A program made the translations under genes and the position numbers. The notes beneath the pieces are model-generated. The model was not told the DNA's origin. It was given only the letters and a program-made list of their open reading frames with translations, and made no database searches. Of a DNA stretch of 64,000 bases, positions 8,117 through 15,382 are shown piece after piece; the first letter of the stretch is position 1; every line of letters starts with the position of its first letter. Origin of the DNA: an uncultured Lachnospiraceae bacterium (GTDB taxonomy: Bacteria > Bacillota > Clostridia > Lachnospirales > Lachnospiraceae); the NCBI GenBank assembly GCA_900549995.1, contig URQQ01000003.1, forward strand, positions 60,947 to 124,946, in the 5' to 3' direction.

Positions 8117-9055
8117 CTACTGGTTTCCAAGTGTTGCAACCATCACTGCCTTTATGGTATGCAGACGGTTCTCTGCCTCGTCAAATACAATCTGGGCATT
8201 TTCTTCGAAGACATCTTCTGTCACTTCATTTCCTTTGACCGCCGGCAGACAGTGCATAAAGATTGTTCCTTCCTTGCCTGTCCTTTGCATCAGTTCCTTA
8301 TTAATCTGATATGGTTTCAGGATCGCAACACGTTCTGCGGCCTTGTCTTCCTCTCCCATCGAGCACCATACATCGGTGTAAAGCACGTCCGCCTCCTTTA
8401 CACCATCCAGATCGTCTGTCACCGTCACAGACGCCTCTGACTGCGCTGCATATTCTTCACACAATGCAATCAGTTCCTTTTCCGGCCAGAGTGATTTCGG
8501 TGCCACAATCGCAAAATGAATTCCCATTTTTGCACAGCCGATCATAAGACTGTTTGCCATATTATTTCTTCCGTCCCCAAGATAGACGAATTTAAGACCC
8601 TTCAGATAACCGAAATGCTCTTTCATCGTAAGAAGGTCTGCCAGAATCTGTGTTGGATGATAGTCGTCTGTCAGACCATTCCATACTGGCACTCCACTGT
8701 ATTTTGCCAATGCTTCTACGTGCTCATGTTTAAACCCGCGGAATTCAATACCGTCGAACATACGGCCAAGGACTCTTGCTGTATCTTCAATACTTTCTTT
8801 ATGTCCAAGCTGGATTTCATTGCCGGAAAGATACGTCGGATTGCCGCCTTCATCTGCTGCTCCCACAGTGAAAGCACATCTTGTTCTCGTAGATGGTTTC
8901 TCAAAAAGCAGTGCAATATTTTTTCCTTTCAGTGAATCACCTGTGATCCCCTGTTTTTTCTTCTCCTTCAGATCTGCTGCCAGATCCAGAAGGTAATTGA
9001 TTTCCTCTGCACTGTAATCCTTCAATGTTAAAAAACTGCGTCCTTTTAAATTCAT
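8117..9055 (-). CDS. argF: Ornithine carbamoyltransferase (internal start within a longer ORF)
   Basis: Condenses ornithine and carbamoyl phosphate to citrulline in arginine synthesis. The 312 residues from the ATG at 9055 contain the carbamoyl-phosphate motif FEKPSTRTR (residues 51-59), GxxQLGHKES, the middle motif VWNGLTDDYHPTQILAD and the ornithine-binding cysteine loop FMHCLPAVKGNEV. The length matches stand-alone enzymes, and AAAGGAAG lies five bases before this ATG, so independent translation is likely. The frame is open upstream into a patatin domain; see the longer entry. It is followed by birA, whose TTG start lies 14 bases after the stop. Confidence 0.92.
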   Translation of the reverse strand: MNLKGRSFLTLKDYSAEEINYLLDLAADLKEKKKQGITGDSLKGKNIALLFEKPSTRTRCAFTVGAADEGGNPTYLSGNEIQLGHKESIEDTARVLGRMFDGIEFRGFKHEHVEALAKYSGVPVWNGLTDDYHPTQILADLLTMKEHFGYLKGLKFVYLGDGRNNMANSLMIGCAKMGIHFAIVAPKSLWPEKELIALCEEYAAQSEASVTVTDDLDGVKEADVLYTDVWCSMGEEDKAAERVAILKPYQINKELMQRTGKEGTIFMHCLPAVKGNEVTEDVFEENAQIVFDEAENRLHTIKAVMVATLGNQ

Positions 9056-10156
9056 AGTATCTTCCTTTCTGATCTCCATTAATATGTGTACAAACCGTGG
9101 AAAATTCATCTGATCTTCCCGATTCTGGTATCTCCTGTCCACTTCCGCAGCCAGTTCATCTACTGTATAAATCTGGTACTTCGGTACTCTTAAGAGTTTT
9201 GCCGCTGCCTCCAGCATCCCGAGATATAACTCAGTGTCGGACACTCCAAGGGGCAGTTTCAGGGCAAATGCAATCTCCGCTTTCGTGGTATCCCGAAGAC
9301 TTTCAAGCTTCTCTACATAATACCATTCTTCGTGGGTTTGTTCAATATAATAAATGTGTCCGCTAAGCCCATAAATCACTCTTTTGGCATCATAATATCC
9401 GATTTTCAGATTCTGCCTGCTTCTCTTTCCCTCAAATTCAATGATACTGCCAAGCTTCACTCTCGGACCGATTTCATAGTTCACCGAGTCTTCCGGCATC
9501 TTTACTTTCGGCTCCCTGCCAGGCCCGTATATCCTGACTTCAATAATATTTTTATACCCTCTTTTTACAAGGGAATTCAGCGGTACATTATTGATAACAC
9601 CGCCATCGATATATTTCTTGCCATGAATTTTCTCGTTTTTAAATCCAACCAGATACGCACTTGCAAGAAGAAAATCTTCCAGCATTCCTTCCGGGATATC
9701 GTGGATGGAAAGATCCAGTTCTTTTAAATCTGATACAGAAAATGTAAGCAGGCAGAATTCCATCCCTGACTTCCTTATATTATCCTCGTCAATGACTTCA
9801 TGAATAAGATTCCGCAGAGGAGTTACATCTACCCCGCCGTCTGCCAGATACTTTTTCATCTCTGTAAGAATTTCACCGATTGTGCTTTCTTTGTGAAACA
9901 GCCGTTCCATCCACTCATCGTCTACATCCATCACTCTGGAGAATGTCATCTCACTCCAGATATGTTCCGCCTGTGCAAGATCATCCATGCAGACGAGCGC
10001 TCCATTCAGTGCACCCACCGATGTTCCTGCCACCGCGGTAATTTTTACTCCTGCCTCTTTCAGCGCTTTCCACGCACCTATCTGATATGCGCCTCTTGCC
10101 CCGCCTCCGTCTAATACAAGTCCATACTCCTTCGTCAGATCGATCACTGGTTTCAT
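8117..10156 (-). CDS. Patatin-like phospholipase in frame with ornithine carbamoyltransferase
   Basis: From the ATG at 10156 (GGAGGTG five bases upstream) the frame is open for 679 residues. Residues 1-367 are a patatin-like serine lipase: oxyanion-hole GGGARG (17-22), nucleophile GTSVG (Ser46) and the Asp of the Ser-Asp dyad in DGGV (Asp184). A C-terminal part contains WYYVEKLESL, then a helical tail. With no stop codon, the frame continues through NFPRFVHILMEIRKEDT into the ornithine carbamoyltransferase at residue 368. Either a true fusion protein exists, or the patatin stop was lost (mutation or sequencing error) while argF keeps its own ribosome site. The promoter at 10179-10207 supports this start rather than 10249. 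Confidence 0.75.
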   Translation of the reverse strand: MKPVIDLTKEYGLVLDGGGARGAYQIGAWKALKEAGVKITAVAGTSVGALNGALVCMDDLAQAEHIWSEMTFSRVMDVDDEWMERLFHKESTIGEILTEMKKYLADGGVDVTPLRNLIHEVIDEDNIRKSGMEFCLLTFSVSDLKELDLSIHDIPEGMLEDFLLASAYLVGFKNEKIHGKKYIDGGVINNVPLNSLVKRGYKNIIEVRIYGPGREPKVKMPEDSVNYEIGPRVKLGSIIEFEGKRSRQNLKIGYYDAKRVIYGLSGHIYYIEQTHEEWYYVEKLESLRDTTKAEIAFALKLPLGVSDTELYLGMLEAAAKLLRVPKYQIYTVDELAAEVDRRYQNREDQMNFPRFVHILMEIRKEDTMNLKGRSFLTLKDYSAEEINYLLDLAADLKEKKKQGITGDSLKGKNIALLFEKPSTRTRCAFTVGAADEGGNPTYLSGNEIQLGHKESIEDTARVLGRMFDGIEFRGFKHEHVEALAKYSGVPVWNGLTDDYHPTQILADLLTMKEHFGYLKGLKFVYLGDGRNNMANSLMIGCAKMGIHFAIVAPKSLWPEKELIALCEEYAAQSEASVTVTDDLDGVKEADVLYTDVWCSMGEEDKAAERVAILKPYQINKELMQRTGKEGTIFMHCLPAVKGNEVTEDVFEENAQIVFDEAENRLHTIKAVMVATLGNQ

Positions 10157-10178
10157 ACATCCACCTCCACCTGCATCT

Positions 10179-10207
10179 ATGTTACTACATCTGTTCCCCC
10201 ATTTCAA
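10179..10207 (-). promoter_or_regulatory. Sigma-A promoter of the patatin/argF-birA-coaX-dusB operon
   Basis: TTGAAA (10202-10207), 17 bases, TAACAT (10179-10184). The predicted transcription start lies only a few bases upstream of the ribosome site for the ATG at 10156, giving a very short leader. Confidence 0.6.
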
Positions 10208-10273
10208 TTCTTCCATTCTTTTCAAGCATCTGAAAATTTGTTTTTCCAAGTATTCCCTGGTACCGTCATGACT

Positions 10274-10301
10274 GAAAAAAGAGCAAAGCCTTCTATGCTC
10301 T
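10274..10301 (-). terminator. Intrinsic terminator after the cell-wall hydrolase gene
   Basis: Minus-strand hairpin with AGAGCA/TGCTCT arms (10280-10285, 10296-10301) followed by six T residues, about 45 bases after the hydrolase stop codon. Confidence 0.75.
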
Positions 10302-10345
10302 GCCCCTTTTCTTATATCGCTTTCGCGTAAATACTCCCTTTTCGT

Positions 10346-11233
10346 TTAATGGAAATAATGATCACCAATCAACTGTCCATAATTTCCATTTCCAAAATAC
10401 AATGCCTCTCCAATAGGATTTGATCCGGCCAGCGCATCTGCCGCTGCCTGCATACTGGAATCCGTATATCCGCCGGAAGAAAGAATGCGGTCGAGTTTCC
10501 CCGTAATCGCCGGACCAAACTGCCCTGACTGATAGATTACTTCCTCGATCGTCCCCGGGAAAATCCCGCTCCGCACCCGGTTCATCACAACCGCGCCGAC
10601 TGCAACCTGGCCTTCATAAGGCTGGTTGCCTGCTTCGCAGAAGATCAGTGCCGCAAGAAGCTCCTGCTCATATGCGGATGCCTGCTCTGCAGCAAGTCTT
10701 TCTGCTTCAGCCTGAGCTGCCGCCTCAGCTGCTATTCTTTCCGCTTCTGCTTCGGCAGCAATCTGTTCCATTGTCTTCGCATTATCCTTTGCACCATCCG
10801 GACAGACTGTTTTCGCACGTTCCACAGCATTGTTTCCGGTAATCAGAAGTTCATTTCTGACATACCCGTTCACCTGCCCTGCCGCAATCTTTGTAAAGCT
10901 TTCTCCCTGCTCTACAATATGGATCATTGTATCCTTATATATTTTCCCCGTTACCTGACTCCCATCCTGTGCCTCAGCGAGTACATCTGCTTCCCCATCT
11001 GTATCTGCCAGTGCTTTGCCGTACCACTCCTGTGTTACTGCCGCCAGTTTCGCTGCTTCAGGAATGCTCTCCCATGCTTCCTTCAAGGGTGCTACAATGA
11101 TCCCCTCATGATGAATGTTACCGACTGGTACCGCCTGTGCACTCCCGTCTGCTGCATAGCTTAAAAATCCTGTTGTCATCGTCATGCATCCAGCGAGCAT
11201 CATCGCCAGCATTCTTTTTTTATTAAGATTCAT
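10346..11233 (-). CDS. Secreted SleB-type cell-wall hydrolase with SH3-like domain
   Basis: A 295-residue exported peptidoglycan hydrolase. There is a signal peptide at residues 1-28 (basic start, hydrophobic core, cleavage near SYAADG), an SH3-like segment (about 80-135), then an Ala/Glu-rich helical linker with repeated AEAERIAAEA units. The C-terminal Hydrolase_2 (SleB lytic transglycosylase) domain has the catalytic Glu in LIFCEAGNQPYEGQVAVGAVVMNR. I chose the ATG at 11233 because AGGAGGG lies ten bases upstream and the signal peptide begins there. The leader is about 150 bases long and contains WalR-like boxes. SleB names come from spore germination, but a vegetative role is as likely here. 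Confidence 0.88.
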   Translation of the reverse strand: MNLNKKRMLAMMLAGCMTMTTGFLSYAADGSAQAVPVGNIHHEGIIVAPLKEAWESIPEAAKLAAVTQEWYGKALADTDGEADVLAEAQDGSQVTGKIYKDTMIHIVEQGESFTKIAAGQVNGYVRNELLITGNNAVERAKTVCPDGAKDNAKTMEQIAAEAEAERIAAEAAAQAEAERLAAEQASAYEQELLAALIFCEAGNQPYEGQVAVGAVVMNRVRSGIFPGTIEEVIYQSGQFGPAITGKLDRILSSGGYTDSSMQAAADALAGSNPIGEALYFGNGNYGQLIGDHYFH

Positions 11234-11350
11234 TAATTTTATACCCTCCTGATTATGTAACATTTTCTCAGTTCCCATACTGGCATTTGATTTAATTTAC
11301 CAGTACTTTAAAAATAAGTTAATATAATTATACGCAATTAATTCGTATTT

Positions 11351-11377
11351 ATTACAATTATTACAAAAATGTTACAT
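11351..11377 (-). promoter_or_regulatory. WalR-like direct repeat in front of the cell-wall hydrolase
   Basis: The minus strand reads TGTAAC, five bases, TGTAAT (11360-11376), then a third TGTAAT (11351-11356). The published WalR (YycF) box is TGTWAH-N5-TGTWAH, matched exactly by the first two units. It lies just downstream of the promoter at 11392-11420 and upstream of a second TATAAT-like sequence. Regulation by a WalR-type regulator is an inference. Confidence 0.45.
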
Positions 11378-11391
11378 TCATTACGGAGGTT

Positions 11392-11420
11392 ATAATATCA
11401 TTCTCACTTACACTTGTCAA
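11392..11420 (-). promoter_or_regulatory. Sigma-A promoter of the cell-wall hydrolase gene
   Basis: TTGACA (11415-11420), 17 bases, TATTAT (11392-11397), about 160 bases upstream of the start codon. Confidence 0.7.
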
Positions 11421-11463
11421 CCCTGCCCCCTGAAATTTTACCTTTCCCACCCCTATTTTCATT

Positions 11464-11516
11464 AAAAATGCACAATATAAAGGATTTTTCCCGTTCTCAA
11501 TCCTATATATTGTGCA
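11464..11516 (-). terminator. Intrinsic terminator of the ktrB-ktrA-trmH operon
   Basis: 18-base arms (11469-11486 and 11499-11516, one mismatch) followed on the minus strand by five T residues. It lies just downstream of the trmH stop. Confidence 0.85.
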
Positions 11517-11548
11517 CACTTTCCATTTATTCCCGCAGTTCACTGCCT

Positions 11549-12352
11549 CTATCGTCTCTGTCTTCCAGCCTCAAACATCAGGATAGACGCCGCAATTGCT
11601 GCATTTAATGATTCCACTTTGCCGCACATTGGAATCCTGATCCAGCAGTCGGCCTGATCTGCAATCTCTTTTCTGAGCCCATTTCCCTCATTTCCTATGA
11701 GGAATGCCGTCTTATCCCGGTAATCTTCTCTGTCATAAGTATTCTTTCCATCCAGATGGGCCGCATAAGTATGTATCCCTCTCTGCTTCATCTCATTGAT
11801 CACAGCTTTGATATCATCTGCGTACAAAAACGGCATCCTGTAGATGGAACCCATGGTTGAACGGATCGTCTTTGGATTATAAATATCAACACAATCCCTG
11901 CTCATAATGACCGCATCCACTCCGGCCCCTTCTGCGGTTCTTACGATAGTTCCCAGATTCCCCGGATCCTGAAGGTTATCAAGCACCATGAAAAGCGGCC
12001 TCTCCATGCCCAGTACTTCCTCCATACCATACTCTTTCTGCTTTACAACAGCCAGAACGCCCTGCGGCGTCTTCGTATCAGAAATATGTTCAAACACTTT
12101 ATCTGACAGAACCTCGTACGGTACCTTCTCCATCAGTCTCTGGACAGACTGAAGATTCTTATCTTCTGCCTCCCCTTCCATACGCCGATTCAGGCTCTCC
12201 GACAGATAGACTTTTTTTGCCCTCTCTGCCGGCAGTTCTCCGGCCATCCGTATTCCCTCAACTATAAAAACTTTCTCCTCATTTCTCAGCCTGCTTTTTT
12301 TCTGCAGCCCGAGAAGATATTTTACCTGTGTATTTGCTGTACTTGTTATCAT
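11549..12352 (-). CDS. TrmH/SpoU family rRNA or tRNA 2'-O-methyltransferase
   Basis: SAM-dependent SPOUT-class ribose methyltransferase, 267 residues. An N-terminal substrate-binding domain (VKYLLGLQKKSRLRNEEKVFIVEG) precedes the knotted catalytic domain with all three motifs: NLQDPGNLGTIVRTAEG, FLIGNEGNGL and IPMCGKVESLNAAIAASIL. The family includes RlmB and TsnR-like enzymes; the exact target nucleotide cannot be read from sequence. It is five bases downstream of ktrA and is the last gene of the unit. Confidence 0.88.
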   Translation of the reverse strand: MITSTANTQVKYLLGLQKKSRLRNEEKVFIVEGIRMAGELPAERAKKVYLSESLNRRMEGEAEDKNLQSVQRLMEKVPYEVLSDKVFEHISDTKTPQGVLAVVKQKEYGMEEVLGMERPLFMVLDNLQDPGNLGTIVRTAEGAGVDAVIMSRDCVDIYNPKTIRSTMGSIYRMPFLYADDIKAVINEMKQRGIHTYAAHLDGKNTYDREDYRDKTAFLIGNEGNGLRKEIADQADCWIRIPMCGKVESLNAAIAASILMFEAGRQRR

Positions 12353-12357
12353 TTTAC

Positions 12358-13011
12358 CTACTCACTTTTCAATTCTTTTAACGCCTGATCTGATCCGATT
12401 AATATAAGCTTGCCTCTTTCCGGCAGCGGACGGTCAGGATCCATATTCAGTTCTACCTTTTTATCACAGATGACTCCAACTACATTGATCCCGTACTGAT
12501 CCCGCACACGCAGTTCTTTCAGGCTTTTCCCGATCCACTGTTTCGGAATTTTTGTTTCTACGAGGCTATAGTCAGGAGACAGCTCAATCCAGTCCGCAAA
12601 ATTGGCTGAGACAAGACTCTTGGCAATCCTGCGGCCCATTTCTTTTTCCGGATAAATGATGGTATCAGCCCCCACCTTTTTCAGAATCTTCGCGTGAAGC
12701 TCATTTTTTGCCTTGGCCACCACATATGGAATACCAACTTCTTTCGCCAGAATCGTTGCCATGATACTTGCTTCCATATTCTCAGAAATTGCGACAACCG
12801 CACCGTCCAGGTTCCTTGCCCCAAGAGACTTGATCACCTCCGGATCTTCGATGTCTGCTTTCATGGCATAGGTAACTTCATTTGCCACATCCTGCACTTT
12901 CTCCATTGAATTATCTACAACGACTACATCGCACCCGAGATCCTCAAGTTTCAGGGCAACGCTCTGCCCGAATCCGCCAAGCCCAAATACTGCATATTGT
13001 TTCTTCGTCAT
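12358..13011 (-). CDS. ktrA: Potassium uptake regulatory subunit KtrA (TrkA-N/TrkA-C)
   Basis: Cytoplasmic ring subunit gating the KtrB potassium channel. The 217-residue protein has an RCK_N Rossmann domain (FGLGGFGQSVALKL glycine motif, acidic VVVDNS strand end, about residues 1-130) and an RCK_C domain (about 140-217). In Firmicutes RCK_N binds ATP/ADP and RCK_C binds c-di-AMP. The c-di-AMP phosphodiesterase gdpP and a c-di-AMP receptor are encoded elsewhere in this window. It lies 15 bases after ktrB. Confidence 0.93.
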   Translation of the reverse strand: MTKKQYAVFGLGGFGQSVALKLEDLGCDVVVVDNSMEKVQDVANEVTYAMKADIEDPEVIKSLGARNLDGAVVAISENMEASIMATILAKEVGIPYVVAKAKNELHAKILKKVGADTIIYPEKEMGRRIAKSLVSANFADWIELSPDYSLVETKIPKQWIGKSLKELRVRDQYGINVVGVICDKKVELNMDPDRPLPERGKLILIGSDQALKELKSE

Positions 13012-13026
13012 ATTCTTCCTCTCTTC

Positions 13027-14409
13027 CTATCCTACCAAGATTCTCCGCTCCGGAAGTTCCCGGATCTTATCTCTTGTATTCCCCTTGCCGCCGAATACCA
13101 GCGCCATTGTCACCGGACCGATACGTCCGACATACATCAGTATCATGATAACAATCCTGCTCGCATCACTCAGCGTCGGCGTCAAGTCTGCCGTAAGCCC
13201 TACGGTCCCCACTGCGGAGGTAGTCTCATACAGAATACTCATAAAATCAATATCACCCTCAAAAATGGTCACCAGAAGTGTTCCGCCGATCAGAAATGAG
13301 AATGCAATAATGATAACCGTGACACCGGTTCTGATATTCCCGGGTGATATTTTCCGCCCGAAACATTCAGTATCTCTTCCTCCCCGGATCGATGTCAGAA
13401 CTGTAAGCAAAAGCATCGCCACCGTCGTCGTCTTGATACCACCTGCCGTACCTGCCGGCGATCCTCCGATGAACATCAGCATACAGGTAATAAATTTTGT
13501 TCCCTCATGAAGCCCGCTCTGTGAGACCGTAGCAAATCCAGCCGTCCTCGTTGAGACGGAATGGAAAAGTGACGCCATTACCTTCTGGCCGACTGTCATC
13601 TCTCCCATCGTATCCGGATTATGGAACTCAAGCGCGAAGATGAGCAGTGTTCCTCCCACAATCAAAAGAACGGTCATAACAAGGACAATCTGCGTGTGGA
13701 GCTGAAGATTATGAAATATTTTTCTTACCGGCATCTTGTTCTTCATCACTTTGCCCAGAACAGATTTCAGATCGCTCCATACGATAAACCCCAGGCCGCC
13801 CACCACAATCAGAGATATGGTTGTAAAATTCATAAGCGGATTCGTGGCATACCTTGTAAAACTGTCTGCCCCCAGAATGTCGATCCCGGCATTACAGAAA
13901 GCGGAAACAGCATGGAACACGGAATACCAGATCCCCTTTGCCACACCAAATTCAGGTATGAACTGAAACAGAAACAGTACGGCTCCTATTCCTTCCACGA
14001 AAAAGGTTCCTTTAATAATACGGATTACAAATTTCACCATACCGGACAACGTATCCAGGCTGTAAGCCTGCTGAATGACCACTCTCTCCTGTACTGTAAT
14101 CCTTTTCTTTATTAAGATAAAAAATGCAATCGTACACGCCAGTACCCCCAATCCTCCGATCTGGATTAAGACAAGCAAAATGACCTTTCCGACCATCGTA
14201 AACTGCACTGCAGGCGTAACCGTCACAAGCCCCGTCACACACACAGAAGTTGTGGCTGTAAATAATGCATCTAAAAATGAAATTGGTTTCGTATTACAGA
14301 TTGGGAGCCATAAAAGGAACCCTCCCAGGAATATCGTCCCTAAAAATCCCGCTGCCAGCATCTGCATTGTACTCAGCCTGATATTCTTTTTCTTATTTGC
14401 TGCTTTCAC
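13027..14409 (-). CDS. ktrB: Potassium uptake membrane subunit KtrB (TrkH family)
   Basis: Integral membrane K+ transporter of the SKT superfamily, 460 residues with four M1-P-M2 repeats. The filter loops carry the family glycines, for example TTSVCVTGL, SAFCNAGID, STRTAGFAT and TSAVGTVGLT. I prefer the GTG at 14409, with GAGGAG six bases upstream, over the ATG at 14469, which lies in the promoter -10 region. Its partner ktrA follows directly. The pair imports K+, coupled to Na+ or the membrane potential. Confidence 0.93.
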   Translation of the reverse strand: MKAANKKKNIRLSTMQMLAAGFLGTIFLGGFLLWLPICNTKPISFLDALFTATTSVCVTGLVTVTPAVQFTMVGKVILLVLIQIGGLGVLACTIAFFILIKKRITVQERVVIQQAYSLDTLSGMVKFVIRIIKGTFFVEGIGAVLFLFQFIPEFGVAKGIWYSVFHAVSAFCNAGIDILGADSFTRYATNPLMNFTTISLIVVGGLGFIVWSDLKSVLGKVMKNKMPVRKIFHNLQLHTQIVLVMTVLLIVGGTLLIFALEFHNPDTMGEMTVGQKVMASLFHSVSTRTAGFATVSQSGLHEGTKFITCMLMFIGGSPAGTAGGIKTTTVAMLLLTVLTSIRGGRDTECFGRKISPGNIRTGVTVIIIAFSFLIGGTLLVTIFEGDIDFMSILYETTSAVGTVGLTADLTPTLSDASRIVIMILMYVGRIGPVTMALVFGGKGNTRDKIRELPERRILVG

Positions 14410-14448
14410 TTTTCTCTCCTCTGTTTTATAGTTCTTACATTTCCACTT

Positions 14449-14477
14449 ATTATACATGCTTTTATTCATTCGTAAAA
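14449..14477 (-). promoter_or_regulatory. Promoter of ktrB-ktrA-trmH
   Basis: TATAAT (14449-14454) with TTTTAC 17 bases upstream (14472-14477). The -10 is perfect and the -35 weak. It lies 40 bases before the GTG start of ktrB. Confidence 0.5.
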
Positions 14478-14542
14478 GAGCTGATTATCATACTTTCATT
14501 ATTAAGCCTGTTTTTACCATTTTCTTATATTATCTTTGATTA

Positions 14543-14579
14543 CAAAAGAAAGTGCCCCTTGTCATACAGGTGCACTTTC
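14543..14579 (-). terminator. Intrinsic terminator of the two-component system
   Basis: GAAAGTGC/GCACTTTC arms (14548-14555, 14572-14579) with additional inner pairing and a short T-rich tail on the minus strand, about 110 bases after the response regulator stop. Confidence 0.7.
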
Positions 14580-14689
14580 AAAACTGGTATCATAATATCA
14601 AACTTCAAATAAACTCTCAATGTTTATCTGCTCTGGCTTTCCCTTTATATTCCTTTTCTACAATCAGCAGTTCTTCTTTCCCAACACAC

Positions 14690-15382
14690 TTATACCTTAA
14701 ACCGGTACCCCACTCCCCAGATTGTCTCAATATACTGAGGATTTGACGTATCATACTCCACTTTTTCTCTGATCTTCTTGATATGAACTGTCACCGTCGC
14801 AATATCACCGATGGACTCCATATCCCAGATCTCTTTGAACAGCTCATCCTTGGTATATACATGATTTGGATGTGCCGCCAGGAAGGACAGAAGGTCGAAT
14901 TCTTTTGTTGTAAATGACTTTTCTTCCCCATTGATCCACACACGGCGTGCTGTTGTGTCAATTTTCAATCCACGGATTTCAATAATTTTATTCTCCTCCG
15001 CAGCGCTTCCTACGAGACGGTTATATCTTGCCAGATGAGCTTTCACCCGGGCTACAAGTTCACTCGGACTGAAAGGTTTTGTAATATAATCATCAGCGCC
15101 AAGCCCCAGCCCTCTGATTTTATCAATATCATCCTTTTTCGCAGATACCATGAGGATCGGAGTATTTTTCTTTTCCCGGACTTTCTTGCAGATATCAAAT
15201 CCATCCACTCCCGGAAGCATCAGATCCAGTATAAAGAGATCATATTCCCCGCCCAGTGCTTTCTCAAGTCCTGTCTCACCATCATTGGCAACCTCTACAT
15301 CAAAACCGCTCAGTTCCAGATAGTCTTTCTCCAGATCTGCAATCGCTTCCTCGTCTTCCACTATTAATATCTTCTCACTCAT
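14690..15382 (-). CDS. OmpR/PhoB family response regulator
   Basis: A 230-residue two-component regulator. The receiver domain (1-120) has the acidic pocket VEDEE (9-11), the phosphorylated Asp53 in ILDLMLPGVDGFD, Ser80 in MVSAKK and Lys102 in ITKPF. The C-terminal winged helix (about 130-230) has FDLLSFLAAHPNHVYTKDELFKEIW and VTVHIKKIREK. Its start overlaps the end of the sensor kinase gene by eight bases, so the kinase is translated first, a less usual order. Target genes are unknown; the class often controls envelope functions. Confidence 0.93.
   Translation of the reverse strand: MSEKILIVEDEEAIADLEKDYLELSGFDVEVANDGETGLEKALGGEYDLFILDLMLPGVDGFDICKKVREKKNTPILMVSAKKDDIDKIRGLGLGADDYITKPFSPSELVARVKAHLARYNRLVGSAAEENKIIEIRGLKIDTTARRVWINGEEKSFTTKEFDLLSFLAAHPNHVYTKDELFKEIWDMESIGDIATVTVHIKKIREKVEYDTSNPQYIETIWGVGYRFKV

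Noticed and set aside
10157..10249. Longer N-terminus for the patatin gene (ATG at 10249)
   Set aside because: The added segment crosses the promoter hexamers; GGAGGTG and the family start point to 10156.
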